The notes under the pieces: generated by a model | The model's input: only the letters and a program-made list of their open reading frames with translations | Told to the model about the DNA's origin: nothing | Database searches by the model: none | Made by a program: the position numbers and the translations under genes | Origin: Candidatus Zixiibacteriota bacterium | Lineage (GTDB): Bacteria; Zixibacteria; MSB-5A5; GN15; JAAZOE01 | Assembly: GCA_023138975.1 (NCBI GenBank) | Contig: JAGLON010000039.1 | Coordinates: forward strand, 44,295 to 108,294 | Length of the DNA stretch: 64,000 nucleotides | Direction of reading: 5' to 3' | In this document: positions 30,552-37,873 of the stretch, one piece after another | Layout: every line of letters starts with the position of its first letter | Numbering within the stretch: position 1 is the stretch's first letter

Positions 30552-31029
30552 GCAGTATAAAATAGAGATTGAACCGGATGAGAATCTAATCCTGGGGATG
30601 TCTCATTTTATCAAAACGGTCGAGGATATTTATGAAATAATGGTCAATTCATCACCCTCGATTAAGTTTGGCATCGCCTTTTGTGAAGCATCCGGGCCAT
30701 GTCTGGTACGAAGTGACGGCAATGACGCCGATTTGATTGTTAAGGCCGAAAAATATGCCTATGATATCGGGGCAGGGCATAGCTTCATAATTATCATGAA
30801 AGACGGTTTTCCAATTAACGTTTTGCCGGCGCTCAAGGCCTGTCGCGAAGTGTGCCGGATATTCTGTGCAACATCCAATCCGGTCGAGGTGTTGATTGCG
30901 GAGACAGCGCAGGGGCGTGGGATAATGGGTGTTGTGGATGGTTTTATCCCCAAGGGGATTGAGACCGATGAAGATAAGAAGACCCGGGTTGAGTTTCTGC
31001 GCAAGATCGGCTACAAGCGGGGGGGATGA
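30541..31029 (+). CDS. Adenosine-specific kinase (PF04008)
   Basis: The start is ATG 30541 with SD AAGGAGG, overlapping the previous stop by 11 bases. The 162-residue protein carries the conserved family features IKFGIAFCEASGPCLVR, GAGHSFIIIM, CRIFCATSNPVEVLIAET and GRGIMGVVDG. Family members bind adenosine and ATP; the precise cellular job is unclear. Length is typical. It ends the operon. Confidence 0.85.
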   Translation: MKTKQYKIEIEPDENLILGMSHFIKTVEDIYEIMVNSSPSIKFGIAFCEASGPCLVRSDGNDADLIVKAEKYAYDIGAGHSFIIIMKDGFPINVLPALKACREVCRIFCATSNPVEVLIAETAQGRGIMGVVDGFIPKGIETDEDKKTRVEFLRKIGYKRGG

Positions 31030-31087
31030 ACCCTCTCTTTTAAGCTGTCGCAGAGATGGTCTGACTTTTAATATCAAGACTTGGTAG

Positions 31088-31152
31088 CCCATGGCTTTGC
31101 CATGGGTTCTATGCTTAACCACCCCCTGGCCCCCTCCTTGGAAAGGAGGGGG
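31088..31152. repeat. Two hairpins between convergent genes
   Basis: CCCATGG...CCATGGG (31088-31105) and CCCCCTCCTT GGA AAGGAGGGGG (31130-31152) form strong stems between convergent genes. The second resembles a common REP-type intergenic repeat. T-runs are weak on both sides. Confidence 0.6.
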
Positions 31153-31200
31153 ATTACATTTCCACTTCTTGCATACTTTACTATTACTTGGATTAAGCTT

Positions 31201-32799
31201 TTACTTCAGCAACACCATCTTCTTTGTCTCGGAAAAGTCACCGGATATGATTTGATAGAAATAAATTCCTGTGGAAGTAAGATTGCCGTCAGAATCTTTA
31301 CCATCCCAAATGATTGAATGATCTCCAGCGGATAAGTGCTTGCTCAGCGGTTGGGCAATTAACTCACCTAAAATGTTATAGATATTTATTTCTGTGTAGT
31401 TACTTCTTTGCAAAGTAAACTCTATTGTTGTGCCAGAATTAAAGGGATTAGGATGATTTTGTCTTAACTCTATATTATCAGGAAGGGTCGGATTCGACTC
31501 ATCACCTACCGCCACCGGTTCCTGCCAGCCAGATTGTATTATAACACGACCATAATCATTGTATTCTATATCCGCATATTTTGGAGCTAGGAGAATATCA
31601 TCGATACCATCGCCGTTAATATCACCTGCCCATGATTTATCTTCTCCCATGCAGCAGAGATTACCATCGGAAAGAGCGAACTCATAGTTTCCATCACTCC
31701 AAGATGCGTCAATTAGAGTATCCATACCGGGATAACAGTATAATATTGAAATATAGCTAAAAAGATAATCAGACATTGAGAACATTATATCATTGTAACC
31801 ATCATCATTAACATCACCAATATTGTCCATGTAATTACCACTGACGTAAGACCAATCCAGACCTATGTCTGGTATTGTATCAAAAGGTTTCCCGCCGAAA
31901 TAGATGTAATTTCTTCCACCCTGACCGATCATAATATCATCAATACCATCACCACTGATATCCTTCAGACAAGCAAAGTCTTTTCCAAAATGAAAATTTC
32001 CAGCATGAGGATATGGAGCATAGAATATGAGGTCCGCTTCAGTTGAAAGATTTTCACTTCCCCAGACAATTCCAATACGCCCTGATGAGTCATGGGTCTG
32101 TGAATATTCACCAAAAATTACTTCAGGAATAGAGTCTCCATTGAGGTCACAAGTATTACATAACTCATTTCCAAGTTCACCATAATGCATGTCAGGATCA
32201 GGCGGACGATTGATTTCAAATTCTGGGATACCAGTTAGCTTATTACAACCCGAATAACCTCTTATTGTATTGTTTAATATACTGCGATACTCATAAATCC
32301 AAAAATCTGGATTACCATCATTGTTGTTGTCCCCCCCACCAGCTACATCAAAATCAATCCAGTTTGTAACAGTGTCTGCAAAAACTACAATAAAGTCATT
32401 GAAATCTAAGCTTTCCATGCCGAGAAATAGTTTTAAAGTGTCATCTTTAGCAAATAAAGTTATAAAATCATTTACTCCATCGCAATCGATATCACCGACA
32501 TTTACCGGTGAAAAACTTCCAACTCCATCTGGATCCCCATGATTCTCCCAAGTTAACACGGGAGGATTATCAAAGGGTTTGGTTCCACCTAAATATAGAT
32601 GAAGCTTTAGATCCCGAAATTCTGTTACGAGGAAATCAGCAAAGCCATCGCCATTAATATCCCCCAACCCTTCAACCCTGTCTCCAAATCTCTGACCATC
32701 TTCCGCACCTCTTATATGATCAATGATAGTCAACTCAGCCGATGACAGCAGGCTTGTGAAAAGCAACAGAATGATTGTGAACATAATCCATAAGCGCAT
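31201..32799 (-). CDS. Exported FG-GAP repeat protein with C-terminal sorting module
   Basis: A signal peptide (FTIILLLFTSLLSSA) leads six to seven FG-GAP/VCBS-like repeats with calcium-binding loops (DINGDGFADF, DIDCDGVND, DVNDDGYNDIM, DINGDGIDDIL), which form a beta-propeller. The C-terminal 85 residues are a FlgD/T9SS type A-like sorting module (RQNHPNPFN, FTLQRSNYTEINIYNILGE, TGIYFYQIISGDF). The protein should be surface-exposed or secreted. It is monocistronic. Confidence 0.82.
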   Translation of the reverse strand: MRLWIMFTIILLLFTSLLSSAELTIIDHIRGAEDGQRFGDRVEGLGDINGDGFADFLVTEFRDLKLHLYLGGTKPFDNPPVLTWENHGDPDGVGSFSPVNVGDIDCDGVNDFITLFAKDDTLKLFLGMESLDFNDFIVVFADTVTNWIDFDVAGGGDNNNDGNPDFWIYEYRSILNNTIRGYSGCNKLTGIPEFEINRPPDPDMHYGELGNELCNTCDLNGDSIPEVIFGEYSQTHDSSGRIGIVWGSENLSTEADLIFYAPYPHAGNFHFGKDFACLKDISGDGIDDIMIGQGGRNYIYFGGKPFDTIPDIGLDWSYVSGNYMDNIGDVNDDGYNDIMFSMSDYLFSYISILYCYPGMDTLIDASWSDGNYEFALSDGNLCCMGEDKSWAGDINGDGIDDILLAPKYADIEYNDYGRVIIQSGWQEPVAVGDESNPTLPDNIELRQNHPNPFNSGTTIEFTLQRSNYTEINIYNILGELIAQPLSKHLSAGDHSIIWDGKDSDGNLTSTGIYFYQIISGDFSETKKMVLLK

Positions 32800-33095
32800 G
32801 TAAATAATATAAATCAGAATAATGGTAATGCAAGGTAAAAGGAAAGCTGACAGATTGCCACGTCGCTTACGCTCCTCGCAATGACGACTGGAAACTCTTT
32901 AGCAATGACGCCCTTAATAAATTCCGACTTGGCTATTCATTATGAGACTTATTAAGGCTACAATCGTAAGTATTTTGAATATTTAGGACGTATTTGCGCT
33001 ATATTAGTAGATATAAATTAATAACAGGCTGATTAATCGTTTCCTTTTTGTCCGCTTATAATTATATTATTTAATCGTTTTATTAAGGGTAAACT
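32800..33095. other. Divergent intergenic region
   Basis: The gap holds a fragment of a genome repeat (TTGCCACGTCGCTTACGCTCCTCGCAATGACG near 32856). The promoter of the dTDP-sugar operon should lie close to 33000-33080, but no clear box could be fixed. No gene is visible. Confidence 0.4.
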
Positions 33096-33833
33096 ATGCA
33101 GGGAATTATTTTAACCGGCGGAACAGGTTCGCGCCTGTCTCCATTGACCGATAACTGTAACAAACATTTGCTGGATGTCTGTGGGCGTCCGATGATATTC
33201 TATTCCATAGCGATGTTTGTTTCGGCAGGCATATCAGATGTGACGCTGGTTACTAATCCGCATCAGGTAGATGATTTTAAGAAGGTGCTATCACGAGGAG
33301 TAGGTTCACAATTTAATCCTCTGCGGATAGTACCTCAAAAAAATAAACCGGGTATAGCGGGTTCAATTCAGATGATGCCGCCCGAACATCGCAACGGACC
33401 GTATATGGTAGTTCTGGGTGATAATATCGTCGGCGGGACGGTTCGTAAATACCGGGATATATTTGATGAGCAGCCCGATAAGGCTCTGATATTATTATCA
33501 GAAGTTCAATCCCCCGAAGCGTTCGGTGTGGTTCACATGAAAGACGGACAGATTAAAAGTATTGAGGAGAAGCCAAAATCACACGATTCTCACTGGGCAA
33601 TTACCGGGATTTATTTTTTCCCGAAGGATTTATTCGAAGTTGCCTCAAAGTCACGACCATCGGACCGGGGAGAATACGAGGTGACCGATATTCTAGTCGA
33701 CTATTTGAATCAGGATCGTCTGCGGTATGAGATGCTGGAGCACTGGTGGCTCGATGCGGGGACGCATAAAGATTTGGCCGAAGTGAAGAAGCGAATTAGC
33801 GGAGAAGGAACCGAGGAAGAAGCCGATGATTGA
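33096..33833 (+). CDS. rfbA: Glucose-1-phosphate thymidylyltransferase
   Basis: The 245-residue sugar nucleotidyltransferase has GGTGSRLSPLT at the start, VVLGDNIVGG for metal/nucleotide binding, EKPKS and WLDAGTH. It would join glucose-1-phosphate and dTTP to give dTDP-glucose. It is short for RfbA (about 290), lacking part of the C-terminal region, as in a known short subgroup. It begins a four-gene operon in the order A-C-B-D with overlaps or small gaps. Confidence 0.85.
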   Translation: MQGIILTGGTGSRLSPLTDNCNKHLLDVCGRPMIFYSIAMFVSAGISDVTLVTNPHQVDDFKKVLSRGVGSQFNPLRIVPQKNKPGIAGSIQMMPPEHRNGPYMVVLGDNIVGGTVRKYRDIFDEQPDKALILLSEVQSPEAFGVVHMKDGQIKSIEEKPKSHDSHWAITGIYFFPKDLFEVASKSRPSDRGEYEVTDILVDYLNQDRLRYEMLEHWWLDAGTHKDLAEVKKRISGEGTEEEADD

Positions 33834-34281
33834 GGGCGTAAAAACTAAAAAGTTGATAACTCATGCCGATGAGCGAGGCTGGTTGTTTGAGATTCTCCGC
33901 AAGGATGATGAGATTTATCGCCAATTTGGGCAAGTGTATCTATCGTCAGTTTATCCCGGAATCGTCAAAGCCTGGCATTGTCACGCCCGGCAGTATGATA
34001 ATTTCTGTGTGGTGTCCGGCATGATTAAGCTGGTTTTGGCTGATCTGCGTGAAGATAGTCCGACTAAAGGGGAAGTAAACGAGTTTTTTATCGGTGATGA
34101 AAACAGGATGTTGATATCGATTCCGCTCATGGTGCATCACGGCGTTAAGGGACTCGGTTCAGTTCCGGCGTTAGTCCTCAATTGCCCGACCGAACCGTTC
34201 AATCCGGCTGATCCGGATGAGATTCGATTGCCTTACAATACTGATGCCATTAATTATGAGTGGGAGCTTAAGAACGGCTGA
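33826..34281 (+). CDS. rfbC: dTDP-4-dehydrorhamnose 3,5-epimerase-like cupin
   Basis: A 151-residue RmlC-like cupin. It overlaps rfbA by 8 bases. Family features are DERGWLFEIL, AWHCHARQYDNFCVVSGMIKLVLADLREDSPT and HHGVKGLG. True RfbC is about 180 residues; this shorter form may be an epimerase or a related sugar isomerase. It works between RfbB and RfbD in dTDP-deoxysugar synthesis. Confidence 0.78.
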   Translation: MIEGVKTKKLITHADERGWLFEILRKDDEIYRQFGQVYLSSVYPGIVKAWHCHARQYDNFCVVSGMIKLVLADLREDSPTKGEVNEFFIGDENRMLISIPLMVHHGVKGLGSVPALVLNCPTEPFNPADPDEIRLPYNTDAINYEWELKNG

Positions 34282-35312
34282 TGAAATTACTGGTCACAGG
34301 AAGTGCTGGTTTTATAGGCTCCAACCTGGTTGAATATTTACTTACAACTTTTGACGATATCGAAATCATATCGGTCGATAAACTCGATTACTCCGGGCAC
34401 AAAATTAATCTAAAGAATCTTCCGGGGGGAATTAATTCTGATCGACATAAACTGATAGTCGGGTCAATTTGTGATCCGGAGTTGATTGAGCAGATTGCCG
34501 GTGAGGGTATTGACGGTATAATTAATGTCGCGGCTCATACTCATGTTGATCGGGCGTATTATTATCCAGGACTGTTTATCGAGAACAACATCGAGGGGCC
34601 TCTGAATTTATTGAATGCGGTGGAAAAGCATAAGATAGGTAGAATGCTGCAAGTGTCCACCGATGAGGTTTACGGCGCGACAACACCGGATAAACCCTTT
34701 GATGAAACGGCGCCGTTGAGGCCGGGCAACTACTATGCCTCTTCAAAAGCGGCGGCGGATTTATATATTTCGGCGGCAGTGAATTCAAAAAAGATTGACG
34801 CGGTAGTGATACGAGGTACTAATAATTATGGGCCCAGGCAGTATCCCGAAAAGCTGATTCCGTTTTTTACGCGACGAATTGTTCAGGGAAAACAGATTCC
34901 AATTTATGGCGACGGTGAGCAATTGCGAGATTGGCTGCATGTTAAGGATTTTTGCCGAGCTATCTGGACGGTATTTACAAAAGGTGTGGCCGGTGAGATT
35001 TACAACGCCGGGGCCAGTAATCATGTTTCCAATAAAGAACTATCTTTGAAAATGCTTGGCATTCTTGATGCCGACCCACAGTTGATAAAGCATGTTGACG
35101 ACCGCCCGGGGCATGATGTCTGCTATGCGATAGACTCGACCAAGATTACGGATTTGGGTTGGAGCCCGGTCGCTGATTTTGAAACCGGTCTTCGTGAAAC
35201 GGTAATGTGGTTCAAGGATAATCGCGAGTGGATTGAAACTATCAAGGAAAAATCTGACGCTAATCCGGTCAACCATGAGTTTTTCGCCAATCATTATAAA
35301 AATCGCCTTTAA
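34281..35312 (+). CDS. rfbB: dTDP-glucose 4,6-dehydratase
   Basis: A 343-residue extended SDR with the NAD motif GSAGFIGSN. The active site has STDEVYG (Thr-Asp-Glu) and YYASSK (YxxxK), and RGTNNYGPRQYPEKLIPFF is typical of RmlB. It shares one base with the stop of rfbC. It converts dTDP-glucose to dTDP-4-keto-6-deoxyglucose. Confidence 0.88.
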   Translation: MKLLVTGSAGFIGSNLVEYLLTTFDDIEIISVDKLDYSGHKINLKNLPGGINSDRHKLIVGSICDPELIEQIAGEGIDGIINVAAHTHVDRAYYYPGLFIENNIEGPLNLLNAVEKHKIGRMLQVSTDEVYGATTPDKPFDETAPLRPGNYYASSKAAADLYISAAVNSKKIDAVVIRGTNNYGPRQYPEKLIPFFTRRIVQGKQIPIYGDGEQLRDWLHVKDFCRAIWTVFTKGVAGEIYNAGASNHVSNKELSLKMLGILDADPQLIKHVDDRPGHDVCYAIDSTKITDLGWSPVADFETGLRETVMWFKDNREWIETIKEKSDANPVNHEFFANHYKNRL

Positions 35313-35335
35313 ACTTCACGAGATAGATTTAAATC

Positions 35336-36214
35336 ATGAATTTAAATGATTCAAAAATACTAATTACGGGAGCCGGGGGACTGCTTGGTTTTCGACTTGG
35401 TGAAACATTTTCAGGTAAATGTGATTTAACGCTTCATTATCATTCAACACCGGATAAGAAGTCATCTGAAAAACAACAAATCGGCGACTTGAGCAACATC
35501 GATTATGTTAAGGAGTTATCCCAATCGATTAGGCCTGATGTCATTATAAACTCTGCGGCTTTGGCTGATGTTGACCGGTGTGAATTTGAGCCGGAGGAAT
35601 CCCGTAAAATAAATGTTAAGGCGGTGAAGCTGTTACTGAAATATTTTCCAGATGCTAAATTCGTGCATGTTTCGACTGATTACGCTTTCGATACTGATCA
35701 TGTGGGAAAGCCGGACGACGAGCGCAGTCCGGTTAATACCTATGGACAGCATAAGGTCGAGGGAGAAAAACTGGTTCAGGCAGCCTCGGAGAATAATCTA
35801 ATAATCCGAGTGAATACTCTTTTTGATTATACAGATAAGAGAAATTTCTTCAAATATGTTTTCGATAGTCTTCGAGCAAGTAAGAAAATCAGCGGAGTCA
35901 AGGATCAGACCTCCAATCCGATTTCGGCGATTACAACCGCTGAATTAATTTTTGAGCTTACAAAAGCGGATGCGACCGGTTGCTTCCACATCGGCGGTGC
36001 GGAGTTTGTTTCCCGCTATGAATTTGCTGTTAGGGTGGCTGATTACTTTAAGCTCGATAAGAGTTTTATCGTTCCGGTTGAAGCTGATTCGTTTGAGCAT
36101 CGGGCCAGAAGGCCGCAGATGGCCGGACTCGATTGCGAGAAAACGGAAGAGCTTCTGGGACGAAAAATGCCTGCGCTGGAAGAGGAGTTTAGACTTGTAA
36201 GTAGGGTCATATAG
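35336..36214 (+). CDS. rfbD: dTDP-4-dehydrorhamnose reductase
   Basis: A 292-residue SDR with TGAGGLLGFRL at the N-terminus, INSAALADVDRCE, STDYAFD and YGQHKVEGE (YxxxK). These are RmlD family marks. With the three genes before it, it would complete dTDP-L-rhamnose or a similar deoxysugar for surface polysaccharide. Confidence 0.85.
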   Translation: MNLNDSKILITGAGGLLGFRLGETFSGKCDLTLHYHSTPDKKSSEKQQIGDLSNIDYVKELSQSIRPDVIINSAALADVDRCEFEPEESRKINVKAVKLLLKYFPDAKFVHVSTDYAFDTDHVGKPDDERSPVNTYGQHKVEGEKLVQAASENNLIIRVNTLFDYTDKRNFFKYVFDSLRASKKISGVKDQTSNPISAITTAELIFELTKADATGCFHIGGAEFVSRYEFAVRVADYFKLDKSFIVPVEADSFEHRARRPQMAGLDCEKTEELLGRKMPALEEEFRLVSRVI

Positions 36215-36237
36215 AGACCGCACCTTTCAGAGCAATG

Positions 36238-36338
36238 TCGAAATCACGGGCTATAGTGCCAACGCAGTTGGTAGGTTTCGACTACTACATGTGAAACAGG
36301 CGATATAGTTCAATAGTCAAGATCGCAGGGTTCTTGAC
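36238..36338. repeat. Dispersed palindromes before the integrase
   Basis: A GTCGAAATCACGGGCTATAGTGCCAACG... element (36238-36283) and GTCAAGATCGCAGGGTTCTTGAC (36316-36338) belong to the dispersed palindrome family. They mark the last native repeat before the island. Confidence 0.7.
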
Positions 36339-36448
36339 TATAATTCTTAGACGTTTCCTAACATTTTGTTTGACAAGGCGTTACAATGTGTTATATTTCT
36401 TTTGTAAATTGGCTGTGCCCAAATAGTGTCAATATGGAGATTTTAAAT

Positions 36449-37525
36449 ATGGCCAGAATATACAAAAGAGGTCAAAACTGGTACCTGGATATTCGGGTTA
36501 AAGGTCGAAGAGTTCGGCGCAAGGTCGGTAACTCTAAAAAAGTGGCTGAACTGGCACTAAAAGATGCTGAAGTCAAAGTCGCAAGACATGAATTCGGTTT
36601 TGCCAGAAAAGATATTACCATTGATAAGCTCCTCACTCTTTTCTTAGAGTATTCACAAACTAACCACCGTGAGACCTCAACTATAAGATATACATCTGTA
36701 TTAGAGAGTTTCAAGTATTTTATTGAAAAGAAAACAAGAATAATTTGCTTGTCTGAAATTACTCCTGAAACAATTGAAAAATATAAAATCTTTCGCAGAG
36801 GTAATTCAAATGGACAATTGGTTAAGTCAGGTGAAGAAAAAAATACTGGTCTTAAGGCTCGCACTGTCAATTTTGAGTTAAAGACTTTGAATAATCTTTT
36901 TAATCGTGCTATTGAATGGGGCTACTTAAAAGACAACCCTGTAATAAAAATACAAAAACTAAAAGTTGATAATTCTAAACCTGTTAGATTTCTAAGCGAG
37001 AAAGAATGCAAAAAGTTCTTAAAAACGTGTTCTGAGAAATTCTATCCAATCTTTTTTACTTATTTAAATACTGGTATGCGCAAGTCAGAGTTAATCAATC
37101 TTGAATGGAATGATATTGATTTTAGGCGAAGAAAAATTAAAATACAATGGAAGGAGTTCTGGCAACCTAAAACCGGTAAAAGAGAAATTCCCATGAGTCA
37201 GAATCAGTTTGAACTTCTACAGAAACTCAAACAAGAAAATGATAATGGAATAAATAGCAGTTTTGTTTTTCCTCACAAAGACGGCGGTATTATAAAAATA
37301 AAACTCCGGGGAGAGATGATTAATATTGCTGAGAAAGCCGGTGTTGAGAATTTAACTAAACTTCACACACTCAGGCATACTTTCGCCTCGCATTTGGTTA
37401 TGAAGGGTGTGGATTTGCCGACAGTGATGAAATTAATGGGGCATTCTGATATTCAAACAACAATGATTTATGCTCATCTTGCTCCTGATCATTTGGCTGA
37501 TGCTGTGGAGAAGTTGGAGTTTTAG
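36449..37525 (+). CDS. Tyrosine recombinase (phage-type integrase)
   Basis: The start is ATG 36449 (MARIYKRGQNWYLDIRV) with SD GGAG; an upstream ATG adds 21 residues without an SD. An AP2-like/arm-binding N-region, a SAM-like core-binding domain (about 50-160) and a catalytic domain follow. Catalytic residues are Arg in TGMRKSEL, His/Arg in LHTLRHTFASH, His in LMGHSD and Tyr in MIYAHL. It seems intact at about 358 residues. Its 3' end recurs as fragments at 41086-41301, 42485-42505 and 43610-43643. Confidence 0.93.
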   Translation: MARIYKRGQNWYLDIRVKGRRVRRKVGNSKKVAELALKDAEVKVARHEFGFARKDITIDKLLTLFLEYSQTNHRETSTIRYTSVLESFKYFIEKKTRIICLSEITPETIEKYKIFRRGNSNGQLVKSGEEKNTGLKARTVNFELKTLNNLFNRAIEWGYLKDNPVIKIQKLKVDNSKPVRFLSEKECKKFLKTCSEKFYPIFFTYLNTGMRKSELINLEWNDIDFRRRKIKIQWKEFWQPKTGKREIPMSQNQFELLQKLKQENDNGINSSFVFPHKDGGIIKIKLRGEMINIAEKAGVENLTKLHTLRHTFASHLVMKGVDLPTVMKLMGHSDIQTTMIYAHLAPDHLADAVEKLEF

Positions 37526-37565
37526 AAGATTAGATGAAAGATAAATTTAGGTTAGTTCCTAATCT

Positions 37566-37583
37566 GACCTTCTGGTTATGAGC
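37566..37583 (-). other. Possible tRNA-Met anticodon-arm remnant (att core)
   Basis: GACCTTCTGGTTATGAGC on the plus strand is the complement of a tRNA-Met anticodon arm with loop CTCATAA. It matches the tRNA fragment at 41057-41072 (GACCTTCGGGTTAT) with one mismatch and in the same orientation. It may be the left copy of an attachment core. Confidence 0.35.
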
Positions 37584-37607
37584 TTGCTCAGTTGTCCGAA
37601 CAACAGA

Positions 37608-37670
37608 AAACACCAGACACTAACCTGTAGTAGTAGCAATTACTTACAGGGAATACAGTGTCTGGTGTTT
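37608..37670. terminator. Long hairpin downstream of integrase
   Basis: AAACACCAGACACT pairs with AGTGTCTGGTGTTT (14 bp), and an inner CTGTA/TACAG pair continues the stem. It may terminate the integrase transcript or be a recombination-site structure. Downstream T-richness (TTTATTCTTG) is modest. Confidence 0.6.
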
Positions 37671-37873
37671 ATTCTTGTTATCTGTTGTTCTTGCTCGTTT
37701 TGTTAGAAAAGTGTTAGAAAATTGTGTTGACATTAATTCACCGGCTGGATAGATTGATGTGAACAAGCATTGAATAATATGAGGTACTGTCAGTAGGTTA
37801 CAGCATGCAACAGAATGCCACGGTGAATGTTCATCGCATCGCAGCGTTGGCCGAAGCTGAGAGCTAAGTAACT

